This document shows, one piece after another, positions 20,288 through 29,609 of a stretch of DNA of 64,000 bases. Position 1 is the first letter of the stretch; the number at the start of each line of letters is the position of its first letter. A program made the position numbers and the translations under genes. The stretch lies in assembly GCF_029029505.1 (NCBI RefSeq), contig NZ_JAKJSD010000005.1, positions 239,803-303,802 on the forward strand, written 5' to 3'. The DNA comes from Ancylomarina sp. DW003. Lineage in GTDB: Bacteria > Bacteroidota > Bacteroidia > Bacteroidales > Marinifilaceae. Below the pieces are notes generated by a model, which had not been told where the DNA came from, ran no database searches, and saw only the letters and a program-made list of their open reading frames with translations.

Positions 20288-21391
20288 TTAACCTTTGTAA
20301 AAAGGTATTTTTGTAATTTTTGCTTTAAGAGCCTTCTTTCTCACACGAATAAAAATCTCCGTATCCGCTTTATAGAAACCCTCTTTAACGTAACCCATAC
20401 CTATATTTTTTCCAACTGCAGGAGCACTTGTTCCAGAAGTTACTTCACCAATTTCATTTCCTTCAGCATCCTCAATCTTATAACCCTGACGAGGGATACC
20501 ACGGTCGATCATTTCAAAACCTTTCAAACGACGCTTAGGCTTATCAGCTTTCTGCTTCTCGAAAAATTCTCTATCGATAAAGTCATTACCATCAACAAAT
20601 TTAGTAATCCATCCTAAACCAGCTTCAATTGGAGTATGTGTATCATCAATATCATTACCGTATAAGCAGAATCCAACTTCAAGACGAAGCGTATCACGAG
20701 CAGCTAAACCAATTGGCTGAATACCAAACTCTTTACCTGCTTCCATTACAGCATTTATAAGTTTCTCGCCATCTTCGTTTGCAACGTAGATTTCACATCC
20801 ACCTGAACCTGTATAACCTGTAGTAGAGAAAATGACATTCTCGATACCAGCCATATTCACTTTCTTGAAAGTATAGTATTCCATATCTTCAACAGGAACA
20901 TCGACAAGCTTCTGCATTGCTTTAAGAGCCAAAGGACCTTGAACAGCTAACTGGCAAATTTCGTCAGACGCATTGTAAAGTTCTTTACCTACTTCTAAGC
21001 CCATTTCTTCGGCATTCTTAGAACACCAGGCCCAGTCTTTTTCGATATTAGCCGCGTTAACAACTAATAAATAAGTTTCAGAATCGATACAGTAAACCAA
21101 CAAATCATCAACAATACCACCTTTTCCGTTAGGAAAACATGAGTACTGAATCTTTCCATCAGTTAAAGCTGCCACATCATTAGTGGTCAATTTCTGAACA
21201 AAGCTAAAAGCCTTAGGGCCTTTTACCCAAAACTCACCCATATGAGAAACATCAAATACTCCTAATTTCTCACGAACACACATGTGCTCATCCTTAATAC
21301 CAGTGTATTCAATAGGCATGTTATACCCAGCAAATTCTAACATCTTAGCGCCTAATTCTTCATGAAAACTAGTGAATGCAGTTCTTTTCAT
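20288..21391 (-). CDS. gcvT: Aminomethyltransferase (glycine cleavage system T protein)
   Basis: 367 residues, full length. It transfers the methylene group of glycine, carried on the lipoyl H protein, to tetrahydrofolate and releases ammonia. Conserved pieces: [11 protein letters not shown] near residue 43, [24 protein letters not shown] and [18 protein letters not shown], which form the folate-binding GcvT domain, then the C-terminal barrel ([21 protein letters not shown]). The other glycine cleavage genes (gcvH, gcvP) are not in the window. Its position beside serC/serA links glycine and serine one-carbon flow. It has its own strong promoter and terminator, so it is a separate transcript. 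Confidence 0.97.
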   Translation of the reverse strand: MKRTAFTSFHEELGAKMLEFAGYNMPIEYTGIKDEHMCVREKLGVFDVSHMGEFWVKGPKAFSFVQKLTTNDVAALTDGKIQYSCFPNGKGGIVDDLLVYCIDSETYLLVVNAANIEKDWAWCSKNAEEMGLEVGKELYNASDEICQLAVQGPLALKAMQKLVDVPVEDMEYYTFKKVNMAGIENVIFSTTGYTGSGGCEIYVANEDGEKLINAVMEAGKEFGIQPIGLAARDTLRLEVGFCLYGNDIDDTHTPIEAGLGWITKFVDGNDFIDREFFEKQKADKPKRRLKGFEMIDRGIPRQGYKIEDAEGNEIGEVTSGTSAPAVGKNIGMGYVKEGFYKADTEIFIRVRKKALKAKITKIPFYKG

Positions 21392-21420
21392 CTGTTTGTT
21401 GTTTGAAGTTTAAGATCTTA

Positions 21421-21447
21421 ATGTGTTCTTGAATAAAAAAAACACAT
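21421..21447 (-). other. Hairpin in the gcvT 5' leader
   Basis: ATGTGTT at 21421-21427 pairs with AACACAT at 21441-21447 and lies in the roughly 158-base leader between the predicted gcvT start point and its ATG. On the minus strand it would lie about 30 bases before the start codon. I do not see the conserved core of a glycine riboswitch here. Confidence 0.4.
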
Positions 21448-21555
21448 CATTTCCTATTTAGTATTGTTTATTTAAATCACTCAATTACAAAGAATTTAAC
21501 CGTTTAAACATCCTAAGTAATTATACATATAGAATTTTCATTCTGTTTTGTTTTG

Positions 21556-21586
21556 CAAATGTAAAAGAATACAAATTCTAGGCAAA
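21556..21586 (-). promoter_or_regulatory. Bacteroidota-type promoter of gcvT
   Basis: On the minus strand TTTG (21586-21583) is followed after exactly 19 bases by TACATTTG (21563-21556). This is a perfect match to the Bacteroidota housekeeping promoter TTTG-N19-TAnnTTTG. The start point would be near 21549. Confidence 0.8.
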
Positions 21587-21673
21587 AAAATACCGATTAA
21601 ACTTCAAAATATACTTTGTATTTTAAAGCATATTTTGAAACTTAACCGGATATTAAATTTTTAAAGTTTATTT

Positions 21674-23389
21674 TCAATTTCTGGATAAACTGTAATTGGT
21701 TATTATTTTCTTTCTGGAATCATTCTCAAAACTCACAACAAAAGCTCTTTCGACACCAGACCTATCTCTAAAATAAATTGCATCTTCTAAGCTCTCATAG
21801 TCACCAATTGTATATCTGTACCACTCTCCATCGTAAGAGCTAGTAACTTCTGATTTGCCTCTGTATAGCTTCTTTAACTCAGATTCTTTAATTTCTTTTT
21901 TTGAAGCAGCAATCTGAATTTTATAAGTTGTTAAAATAGTTGCCACTTTTTTGACAACTGGAATTGGAAGAGGAATTACGGTAGGAAGAACATCTACTTT
22001 TTCCACTGGAATAGCTTCTTCAAGTTTCTCAACTTGTTTCACAGGCTCTTCCACTTCTTCTTTAATAACCGTTTCTACAATCAACTTCTTCGTATAAATA
22101 TCAAACTTACCATTCTTACCTCTATTAGAATCAAACAGAAAAGAATCTCCTTCATAAGGAAAATAATGGCAATCATCATATGACGAGTTAATTGGTATTC
22201 CCATATTCTGAGCTTTGCCCCATTGTCCCATATCATCTTTCTCTGACTTGAAAATGTCATATCCTCCAATTGAATTGTGCCCTTTTGAACTAAAATAAAT
22301 AACATTTCCGTCTTTCGAAAGAAATACATCTCGCTCATCTAGATTAGTATTAACATTTCCATTCATCTTAAAAGGTTTGCTCCATTCCCCATCATCATCT
22401 TTCTGACAATAAAAGATATCTCCTTGTCCTCCATCTCTATCACTTACGAAAACAGCTAGGTTACCATCTGACGAAAAAGATGCGGAAGATTCATTTGACT
22501 TCTTTTTATTCATAAAAAACGCATCCATTTCTTTCGTCCAATATTTTTCATCTTTTTGCATAAATATCAAATCTCCTAATCCAATATTCTTGTCATAAAA
22601 CAAATACTGATTCTCATCGACTTTAGCAACCAATAATGGTAATTCTTCTGATTTTTTCTCATCATTTAAAACACTAAAGTTTGACCATTCTCCATTTATT
22701 AAAACCACAGAAAACCCTCTTAAATCTTTTTCTTTTTTACGATCTTTTTTATCTCCATCAATTATCCTATCAGAATTGAAAAATAGTTTAGAACCATCTT
22801 TTATTGCCAGCACGTCATTTGCATCAGAATTTATTGGATAAGGCATTTCTTCAACTTCAAATTCTGCTTGATTGGCCGATAAGATTTGACCATTCTTAGA
22901 TTGCTCTAAATACATTAGAACCTCTTGTAATTTTGTTCTATTTTTCTTACCTCCTTCATGTTGAAGAATTTCAGTGTAGATCTTATAATTTAAAATAGCA
23001 TTCGTATAATCCCCTGCATATTGACAAGCTTGCCCGAGATACAAATACATCTCTGAATTTAAATTTTGCTTGAGTTCTTTAGCCTTTTCAAAATAAGCTT
23101 GAGCAAGATCTTTTTTACCATAGAATAAATGACACAAACCAATATTATAATTCAATTCAGCATTTTCACTATTAAAATTATTCGATTCTAATAATAACCT
23201 TAAACATTCCTCAGATTGCAATTCACCTCTTTCAAAAAGCTTTTTAGCTTTATTAATATTCTTATAAAAGATCTTCCCTTCAACATTATCACCAGTAAAT
23301 TCCGTATAATTAACTTTCATAAAACCCTGAGCGTAAACACTTACACAAGAAAAAAAGAATAGAATTAAAAATAATTGTAACAATCGCAT
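21674..23389 (-). CDS. Secreted TPR - PD40 (TolB-like) - SPOR-like protein
   Basis: 571 residues with a signal peptide (ends VYAQ). Residues 30-150 form tetratricopeptide repeats (AELNYNIGLCHLFYGKKD, YLGQACQYAGDYTNAI). Residues 180-420 hold PD40/WD40-like beta-propeller repeats with the motif FxSDR-GGxxDI-, such as VSDRDGGQGDIFY, FSSKGHNSIGGYDIF and FDSNRGKNGKFDIY. A Val/Pro/Glu-rich linker leads to an SPOR-like domain at about 490-560 (YKIQIAASKK, EWYRYTIGDYESLEDA). Related TPR-PD40 proteins in Bacteroidota usually end in OmpA and belong to T9SS or gliding complexes (PorE type); here SPOR replaces OmpA, which would bind peptidoglycan in another way. Single transcript on the minus strand. Confidence 0.85.
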   Translation of the reverse strand: MRLLQLFLILFFFSCVSVYAQGFMKVNYTEFTGDNVEGKIFYKNINKAKKLFERGELQSEECLRLLLESNNFNSENAELNYNIGLCHLFYGKKDLAQAYFEKAKELKQNLNSEMYLYLGQACQYAGDYTNAILNYKIYTEILQHEGGKKNRTKLQEVLMYLEQSKNGQILSANQAEFEVEEMPYPINSDANDVLAIKDGSKLFFNSDRIIDGDKKDRKKEKDLRGFSVVLINGEWSNFSVLNDEKKSEELPLLVAKVDENQYLFYDKNIGLGDLIFMQKDEKYWTKEMDAFFMNKKKSNESSASFSSDGNLAVFVSDRDGGQGDIFYCQKDDDGEWSKPFKMNGNVNTNLDERDVFLSKDGNVIYFSSKGHNSIGGYDIFKSEKDDMGQWGKAQNMGIPINSSYDDCHYFPYEGDSFLFDSNRGKNGKFDIYTKKLIVETVIKEEVEEPVKQVEKLEEAIPVEKVDVLPTVIPLPIPVVKKVATILTTYKIQIAASKKEIKESELKKLYRGKSEVTSSYDGEWYRYTIGDYESLEDAIYFRDRSGVERAFVVSFENDSRKKIITNYSLSRN

Positions 23390-23745
23390 AGGTTTTTTCT
23401 TTAGATTAAATAAGCATCATCTAAATTAAGAAATATTAAGAACATACGACGGGCTTTTTCTTTATTTTTAATAAGCATAAAATAAGATCATCCTGAAATT
23501 GAAAATTGTCTTAAAATACTAATACCACTAGGTATTGCCTAGCTCATATACAAACACAATAGCTTAATTAAAAATATTTTATTAATATTGCCTCAATGTG
23601 AATCATGAATATTTTTACTTTGTTTCTTAGAAAAATCTTCATTAAATTCATCTAATCGTAATAGAAACCATACACACAACATTCTATTCAGCTTACTTAT
23701 AAAAGTTGAATTAGTCGATTATACTAATCAATCCAATAGTAGAAA
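23390..23745. other. Divergent intergenic region, no gene seen
   Basis: 356 A/T-rich bases between the divergent PD40 gene and the Hpt gene. There is a weak -7-like TTACTTTG at 23615-23622 for the plus-strand operon (one mismatch to TAnnTTTG, with no well-spaced TTTG box). I see no open frame, repeat or terminator that I can support. Confidence 0.5.
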
Positions 23746-24201
23746 ATGAGCTCAAACACTAAGATCATTGATCTATCGTACTTAAAAGAAATGTCTGGAA
23801 ATAATAAAGAGATCATGATTGAAATGGTTGAGATTTTTATTGAACAGACCCCTGAATTTACTCAAGGTATTTCAAATTATTTTGAGAATAAACAATGGAC
23901 TGAATTAGGTGCAATAGCTCATAAAGCTAAATCATCAGTCAGAATTATGGGAATGAGTGAACTAGGAGATTGTTTAGAGAAAATAGAACACTACTCTAAA
24001 GGAAATCAAAAGGTTGGACTTCAACAAAAAATAGAAAACAGACATAAACTTAATGATGATGATTTAAGAATTTGGAATAACGTTAGAAACGAAGAAGTCA
24101 ACGATATCGACCTAAAATATATTCCAGAGCTGGTCAACCAATTTCTTATACAGAGCCCTTTAGCAATCACTGAACTAAAAAAAGCTTTATTAGAGCTTTA
24201 A
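23746..24201 (+). CDS. Hpt phosphotransfer protein with a partial second Hpt
   Basis: 151 residues. Residues 5-95 form a histidine phosphotransfer domain: an N-terminal helix (MVEIFIEQTPEF) and the active helix with His59 in AHKAKSS. After a linker, residues 115-151 read DIDLKYIPELVNQFLIQSPLAITELKKAL, which resembles the first two helices of the same domain, but the chain stops before a second active histidine would come. The next gene, a response regulator, begins after a single base (stop 24199-24201, ATG 24203), so the two are translationally coupled and His59 is expected to hand phosphate to it. No sensor kinase is adjacent. Confidence 0.85.
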   Translation: MSSNTKIIDLSYLKEMSGNNKEIMIEMVEIFIEQTPEFTQGISNYFENKQWTELGAIAHKAKSSVRIMGMSELGDCLEKIEHYSKGNQKVGLQQKIENRHKLNDDDLRIWNNVRNEEVNDIDLKYIPELVNQFLIQSPLAITELKKALLEL

Positions 24202-24202
24202 G

Positions 24203-25765
24203 ATGACAAAACTTACACCTCACATACTTGTAGTAGATAATAATACTGCAACACTTAAGTATATTGAATTTACCCTAACTGGTATAGGGTATAAATCGAC
24301 CTTAGCAAAAAATGGTTTAGAAGCTATTGAAAAAGCAAAAAATCAACATTTTGATTTAATCATTTCTGATTTATATCTTCCGCTAATGAGTGGGAATGAT
24401 TTGGTTCGACAAATTCGAAAGACACCTGAATACACATATACCCCTTTTATTTTTCTTTCAGACAATAATGAAGAAGAAACTTGGATTCAAAATCTTAACG
24501 ATGGTGCCGATGATTTCATTACAAAACCTTTTAAACAAGAAGTTTTTATTTCTAAAATAAAAGCTCACCTAAAAAGGACACTACTCAGAAAGGAAATAAT
24601 TGATGCTTCAAGAAAAAACAACCTCAATTTTGATAAAGGGAATATTGTTTATTGCACTCCACAGGATAATATTTTTAAACTTTCTCAGGTATACATTAAA
24701 ACACCTGTAAAACTAGTTCATGCCGATGAGGATCTTTTTTCGTATTTGAAAAATGAAAATGTTTGGCGGATTATTATAGATGACAATGCCGTTTGGGCCA
24801 TTTCGATTTTGGACAAAATAAGCAAAACAACCGAACAACTCATTCCAATTGATGTCTTAATTTCAGATTCCAAGGATACAGATAAAATAGATTATTTATT
24901 AAGCAACCATATAGATTCATTCCTATATAAACAACTAGACAATAGATTAATTACTCATCAAATAAATTCATCTGTTCAACAGGAATTAAATCTTAAGAAT
25001 AAATATTTTAACGCCCTCAATACTGCAGCTAAGCAATCTCCTGTGCGATTCGAGAATCAATATGATGAAAACATCTCAGATTTTAATATACAAGTGATTC
25101 ATCAAGCCTATAACAAGCTTGCAGGTGGCGATTTTTACGAAACATTCAATGTCGACAATCGGAAAAAAATTATTGTTGTTGGTGATGTGATGGGTAAAAA
25201 ATGGGATGCATGGTTTTTTGTCCCAGCCTACATTGCATATGTTCGTAGCACTATAAACTTTTACCTGAGTCGAGAGGAATTTGATTTTATAAAATCACCT
25301 GGTAAGTTTCTCGAAATAATAAACAAGTCTATTTTCAAGGACCTTAAGCTTAGCGAAGTTTTTACAACCTTAAGTATTATAACAGTTTGCTCACAGACAT
25401 CAAAGGTAAGTATTGCATCCGCAGGAGCCTTACAACCTGTCTTTTACAATGCGAAGGAAAACAAAACAACTCAATTAAATATTGTTGGCACTCTACTTGG
25501 TGTTATCCCAGATGCACACTATCTAAGCTTAATACAAGATTTTAATATCGGAGATAAACTTTTACTTTATACTGATGGTTATATTGAAGCTGTTAATGAT
25601 AGAACTGGTAATATGATCGGCAACGAAGATTTTCTTAAAAGTATCAATCGTGTTCTCAATAGAGATGAAGTAGAGTTAAGTGAAATTGAATCTAAACTTA
25701 TTCATGAATTGAATATTTCAAAATTTGATGACGACAGAACACTCTTCCTTGTTCAAAAAAATTAA
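24203..25765 (+). CDS. Response regulator with PP2C-type (SpoIIE/RsbU) phosphatase output
   Basis: 520 residues. Residues 7-125 are a receiver domain with the phosphoacceptor Asp56 in LIISDLYLPLMSG and a conserved Lys in FITKPF. A middle region of about 150 residues is of unclear fold. Residues 285-520 are a PP2C/SpoIIE serine phosphatase: metal ligands in AGGDFYE, VVGDVMGK and DDDRTLF are all kept, plus LLLYTDGYIEAVND. Such proteins dephosphorylate anti-sigma-factor antagonists when their receiver is phosphorylated. No STAS or RsbW-type partner is nearby. With the Hpt gene one base upstream it forms a two-gene phosphorelay operon. The target is unknown. Confidence 0.92.
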   Translation: MTKLTPHILVVDNNTATLKYIEFTLTGIGYKSTLAKNGLEAIEKAKNQHFDLIISDLYLPLMSGNDLVRQIRKTPEYTYTPFIFLSDNNEEETWIQNLNDGADDFITKPFKQEVFISKIKAHLKRTLLRKEIIDASRKNNLNFDKGNIVYCTPQDNIFKLSQVYIKTPVKLVHADEDLFSYLKNENVWRIIIDDNAVWAISILDKISKTTEQLIPIDVLISDSKDTDKIDYLLSNHIDSFLYKQLDNRLITHQINSSVQQELNLKNKYFNALNTAAKQSPVRFENQYDENISDFNIQVIHQAYNKLAGGDFYETFNVDNRKKIIVVGDVMGKKWDAWFFVPAYIAYVRSTINFYLSREEFDFIKSPGKFLEIINKSIFKDLKLSEVFTTLSIITVCSQTSKVSIASAGALQPVFYNAKENKTTQLNIVGTLLGVIPDAHYLSLIQDFNIGDKLLLYTDGYIEAVNDRTGNMIGNEDFLKSINRVLNRDEVELSEIESKLIHELNISKFDDDRTLFLVQKN

Positions 25766-25789
25766 GTCATAACTTTCTCTGTTCGCTTT

Positions 25790-25797
25790 TAATTTTG
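25790..25797 (+). promoter_or_regulatory. -7 element TAATTTTG for the PQ-loop gene
   Basis: Matches TAnnTTTG and covers the alternative TTG start at 25795, which argues that translation begins at the ATG at 25822. No clear TTTG box lies 19 bases upstream. Confidence 0.45.
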
Positions 25798-25821
25798 TTC
25801 ATTTGTCAAAAATTAAAAATC

Positions 25822-26145
25822 ATGACACCAAACGAAATTATTGGCTGGATGGGTAGCATCCTTTTCGCAATATGCGGATTACCTCAAGTTATACACACAT
25901 TTAAAACCCGAAAGGTTGACGACCTTAATGAGTTTTTTATTTGGCTTTGGTTTCTAGGGGAAGTTTTCACTTTTTGGTATATTATTATTGATGATATCAC
26001 CAATCAGGTTTATCACGTCCCACTCTACTTCAACTACATGTTCAATTTAATCATGGTTTTTTACCTTATTTTTGCAAAGTACCGCTACAATAGCGCACCA
26101 ACTTCGCTAGCCATGCTTAAGCGAAAAATAACAAGATCTATTTAA
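25822..26145 (+). CDS. PQ-loop (SemiSWEET-like) small membrane protein
   Basis: 107 residues with three membrane helices (about 3-22, 35-60 and 72-90). The first helix ends in a PQ motif (GLPQVIHTFKTRKVDDL), the mark of the PQ-loop family, which covers SemiSWEET sugar carriers, other small transporters and the lipid-A-disaccharide synthase N-terminal-like group. Half-transporters of this size work as dimers. I take ATG 25822 as the start; a TTG at 25795 would add nine residues but overlaps a promoter element. The substrate cannot be told from sequence. The next gene is an amidotransferase 20 bases on, perhaps co-transcribed. Confidence 0.8.
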   Translation: MTPNEIIGWMGSILFAICGLPQVIHTFKTRKVDDLNEFFIWLWFLGEVFTFWYIIIDDITNQVYHVPLYFNYMFNLIMVFYLIFAKYRYNSAPTSLAMLKRKITRSI

Positions 26146-26165
26146 TACATCCAACACAAACAATT

Positions 26166-26729
26166 GTGAAGATAGTCATCATTGATAATTTCGATTCATT
26201 TACCTATAATCTTGCACATGCTGTAGAGCAATATGCCGATGACGTTATTGTTATGCGTAATAATGAGGTTAATTGGGATCTATTAAAGCTATCGGATAAA
26301 ATAATTTTTTCACCTGGTCCTGGCTTACCACAGGATGTTAATGTAATGGGGAAAATTCTTGACAAATATAAGAACACAAAACCCATATTGGGCGTTTGTC
26401 TCGGCATGCAATATATTGGTATCTATTTTGGAGGTGAAGTATTCAATATTGAACAGATTGTTCACGGTATTCCAAAAGCAACATTTATTATAGATGATAA
26501 TGAATCTTTGTTTAAGGGTATTTCCAAAGAATTTAAATCTGGTCGATATCACTCATGGGCTTTGAATAATAAACTCCCCAATTGTTTATCAGTAACAGCC
26601 ATTGATGATGATAATTTAATCATGGCAATTCGTCACAAAAGTCTCGATATTTGCGGCGTACAATTCCATCCGGAATCAATTATGACAGAACAAGGTTTTC
26701 ATATGCTAAAAAACTGGATTGAAGATTAA
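26166..26729 (+). CDS. Anthranilate / aminodeoxychorismate synthase, glutamine amidotransferase subunit
   Basis: 187 residues, a class-I glutamine amidotransferase: IDNFDSFTYNL at the N-terminus, oxyanion region FSPGPG, nucleophile Cys78 in GVCLGMQ, and His/Glu in FHPES. It supplies ammonia from glutamine to a partner (TrpE or PabB) that is not in the window; with no trp genes here, a role as PabA (folate) is somewhat more likely than TrpG. The start codon is GTG at 26166; the conserved N-terminus begins there directly. The terminator stem overlaps the last codons. Cytoplasmic. Confidence 0.9.
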   Translation: MKIVIIDNFDSFTYNLAHAVEQYADDVIVMRNNEVNWDLLKLSDKIIFSPGPGLPQDVNVMGKILDKYKNTKPILGVCLGMQYIGIYFGGEVFNIEQIVHGIPKATFIIDDNESLFKGISKEFKSGRYHSWALNNKLPNCLSVTAIDDDNLIMAIRHKSLDICGVQFHPESIMTEQGFHMLKNWIED

Positions 26730-26744
26730 ACTTCAACCCAGTTT
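26711..26744 (+). terminator. Terminator overlapping the end of the amidotransferase gene
   Basis: Stem 26711-26724 with 26731-26744 (13 of 14 pairs, one A-C mismatch), 6-base loop, then a T-run. The left arm lies within the last codons of the gene. It separates the convergent amidotransferase and lptD genes and, given the A-run on its left side, can act in both directions. Confidence 0.75.
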
Positions 26745-26767
26745 TTTTATATTATTTCTCTTACGGC

Positions 26768-29395
26768 TTAGTTATCCTGCCACACTTTCTTCTTTTCGTA
26801 CTTCAGATCCTGAAGCACAGATGATTTCACATTTATTCTGAAATTGTACGACTGATAGGTTCCAAACGGGATCGCATTAAAACTCATTTGCCAACAATGC
26901 AAGTCTCTGGTAATAGAAAATTGGGTTGCAGTAATAGCTTTATTTGCAAAATCGTAGCCAGTAGAAAAATTAACCTTCCATTTTGGAGTCAAACTAAAAT
27001 CGCCACGAAGACCAACACTCTGGTTAACATTACTCTCACTCGTTGGCTTTGAATAAGTCCATCCGTAATCGATAGAAAATGACCAAGGTATATCAAACTG
27101 CACATATTTCATTTCATCATCCGAACTCTGATCTCCTTCACTTCCTTCTTCATCACCATCACCTTTAAAATCGCTTGCTGATAATCTGAAACCAAGATCG
27201 ATAGAAGCATTGGTCAAACGAGGACCAAATTTATCAACCCTAACATTATTAGCATTCAAATCATAAGGATCTACTGTAGAATTGAAACTTAAATCCAATT
27301 TATTATTAAAAATCTTAGTACGCCCATTTATTCTGATTGTTGACCAGTTCAATGAATCTGCAAACATATTATAGCTTGTCGAAAACTTTAAACTCTCAAG
27401 AATTTTAACCTTCTTAAAATCTTCGTTCCCTGTCGTATCATTAGCAGTTTTAATCTTTGCCTCAATATTATTATCCAAACTCAAATTAATACTCCCCGCT
27501 TCCATGGCTCCAGTTGGTGTTCCATACAAACTTCCATCAAAGATTGAATATTCAATATCTTTACCATCTTTTTCATAAGTTCTATAGTACTTATCTCTAT
27601 CGACACCAATCTCGGGTGTATAACTCACGCTAATTGATGGTGTCATTACGTGACGAATAGCTTCAATTTTCGATGTTTTCTTAAAGGTATACATACCATA
27701 GATCTTTGGACTTAAAGATAAGGAAGCAGATGTGGAATAATTATGAGCATAATTAAATCCTTGAATTGTATCAATCTCAACATCACCTGCACCGTCTTTC
27801 AAATCTCCATTCCATGACTTACGAACAGATCGGGTATACAAAACGCCTTTATAATTAACAGTTGGGGATAAAGTCAGATCCTTAGCCAATTTAAAATTTG
27901 TAGTCACCGGGATAGTATGCTGATAACCATTTTTCCAATCCTTTGTAAGAGAGGAAGACATTAATTCCTTTTCTTTAATATTCACACGGTTCTCCATTTT
28001 AGAAGAATAGCTAACTCCTATGTTATCATACCATTTTAAATCTGAACTTTTACCTTTTTTTCTAAAAGGGTAAATCTGAGTCATATTTAAAGACATGCTT
28101 GGCAAAGTTAAAGCAATGGTCGTATCACGACTATTCTGCGAATGACGTAATGATCCATTCAAACTAAAAGGGCTTCCAGGCCATTTTTTACTATAAGAAA
28201 TACTCGACTGCTTCTGATTATTTACAATCTTATCAATGCTCTGTGAGTTATTTCTATCGTTCTGCGAAGTAGAAAAATTTACCGATGCAGAAAAAGTTCT
28301 GTATGGATTTGCTTTTGCATCCTGAGTATGAGTCCAACGAACTGCAAAATCCGTTACCTCAGAATAATCATCTAAGCCTTTATCACCATATTTATTTTTG
28401 TGGTATTCTGTAGAAAGATTACCACTAAACTTATAACGCTTCTTATATTTTGATCTCAGATAAGTTCCCCATGATCCATTAGAAAAAATATCAGTCGTCA
28501 CAGCTAAGTCCAAATAATCATTGATTGCCCAATAATAACCACCCCCTCTTAAGTTAAAGCCTCGTCGTTTTTCTTCTCCATAACTAGGCAATAAAATACC
28601 TGATGAGTAAGAATTACTAAAAGGAAAAAATCCGAAAGGCAAACCAATAGGTAGCGGCACATCTTCTAATACCATGTGCAAAGGCCCCGAAACGATTTTA
28701 TCATCTTTAATCATTTTAGCCTTTGTCATTCGCACATAAAAGTGAGGATGCTCGTGATCACATGTTGTATATTTTCCATTCTTTAAAAAGAATGTATTCT
28801 CATCCATCCTCTTCGTTATTTCACTATGAACGTAGCCACTCTCCTGTTCTGTTATAACTTCATTTACCCAAGCCTTCCCTGTCTTAAAGTTATATTTCAG
28901 CTCCTTACAGGTAAACTCCTCGGCACCATCTTTAAATTCCGGTGTATGAATAAACTGTCCTGTACTATCTTGAATCCCATATGCAAAAGCCTCTTTATTA
29001 GCCAAATCCAGTTCAATGTAATAAGCTTTTAATTCTGTCTCACCATATTTTACAAAAGCATTATTTGTTAAAAATACCTTTTGTCCGATTAGTGAAAAAA
29101 TAACACTGTCATCAGCATTGTATTCAACTGCTCTTTCAAATAAATTCTTCGGTTTAGCTGTAGAATCCGCAGCTAATGTGTCGCTTTCAACCAATTCATT
29201 ATTACCAGATTTCAACTTTAATGAATCTACTTGCTGTAAAAGTTCAGCATACCAATTTATCTCAACAGGACTATCCGTGCCAGATACCCATCTATAACTT
29301 TCATTACTATTTAGATTTAAACCCGCCAATATGTTTAACGGAACCAGACTAAGAATGAAAAGTATAAAAAGCTTTTGTTGTAATTTCAATTGCAA
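26768..29395 (-). CDS. lptD: LptD-type outer-membrane LPS assembly protein
   Basis: 875 residues with a signal peptide. Residues 90-240 make up an OstA/LptA-like beta-jellyroll (repeated strands such as FLTNNAFVKYGETELKA and YKTGK-like turns; the segment HFYVRMTKAKMI, then VPLPIGLPFGFFPF) as in the Bacteroidota form of LptD. The rest, about 260-875, is a long series of amphipathic beta-strands forming the outer-membrane barrel and ends with an aromatic-rich strand region. LptD inserts lipopolysaccharide into the outer leaflet. The usual LptE partner is not adjacent. The amidase gene is divergent at a 214-base gap. This is a single-gene transcript as seen. Confidence 0.9.
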   Translation of the reverse strand: MQLKLQQKLFILFILSLVPLNILAGLNLNSNESYRWVSGTDSPVEINWYAELLQQVDSLKLKSGNNELVESDTLAADSTAKPKNLFERAVEYNADDSVIFSLIGQKVFLTNNAFVKYGETELKAYYIELDLANKEAFAYGIQDSTGQFIHTPEFKDGAEEFTCKELKYNFKTGKAWVNEVITEQESGYVHSEITKRMDENTFFLKNGKYTTCDHEHPHFYVRMTKAKMIKDDKIVSGPLHMVLEDVPLPIGLPFGFFPFSNSYSSGILLPSYGEEKRRGFNLRGGGYYWAINDYLDLAVTTDIFSNGSWGTYLRSKYKKRYKFSGNLSTEYHKNKYGDKGLDDYSEVTDFAVRWTHTQDAKANPYRTFSASVNFSTSQNDRNNSQSIDKIVNNQKQSSISYSKKWPGSPFSLNGSLRHSQNSRDTTIALTLPSMSLNMTQIYPFRKKGKSSDLKWYDNIGVSYSSKMENRVNIKEKELMSSSLTKDWKNGYQHTIPVTTNFKLAKDLTLSPTVNYKGVLYTRSVRKSWNGDLKDGAGDVEIDTIQGFNYAHNYSTSASLSLSPKIYGMYTFKKTSKIEAIRHVMTPSISVSYTPEIGVDRDKYYRTYEKDGKDIEYSIFDGSLYGTPTGAMEAGSINLSLDNNIEAKIKTANDTTGNEDFKKVKILESLKFSTSYNMFADSLNWSTIRINGRTKIFNNKLDLSFNSTVDPYDLNANNVRVDKFGPRLTNASIDLGFRLSASDFKGDGDEEGSEGDQSSDDEMKYVQFDIPWSFSIDYGWTYSKPTSESNVNQSVGLRGDFSLTPKWKVNFSTGYDFANKAITATQFSITRDLHCWQMSFNAIPFGTYQSYNFRINVKSSVLQDLKYEKKKVWQDN

Positions 29396-29539
29396 TTTTT
29401 ATCTGTTATTTTTGTACAAGAATGAAATCGATTAATAAACTTAAAAATCAGATGTAGTACACTAAAATTTAAGCTAATAAGACACTTTTACATGAAGCTA
29501 TGATGACTATCTAATTCAAGTCAAAAGGTCTCAGGACGC

Positions 29540-29547
29540 CAAAATTA
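29540..29547 (-). promoter_or_regulatory. Possible -7 element of lptD
   Basis: TAATTTTG on the minus strand, matching TAnnTTTG, about 145 bases before the lptD ATG. No TTTG box is found at the usual distance, so this is tentative. Confidence 0.4.
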
Positions 29548-29609
29548 CAAATAAAACTACTATATTCCCTAATCTAAATGCAGTTCAGAATCATTTTTTA
29601 AGTTCTTTT

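Noticed and set aside
21392..21549. Glycine riboswitch in the gcvT leader
   Set aside because: The leader is long enough for one aptamer, but its sequence is A/T-rich and lacks the conserved glycine-aptamer core.
24190..24205. Frameshift splitting one Hpt-response regulator gene
   Set aside because: The Hpt gene has a proper stop and the receiver gene a proper ATG with a complete receiver domain; one-base spacing is normal for coupled genes.
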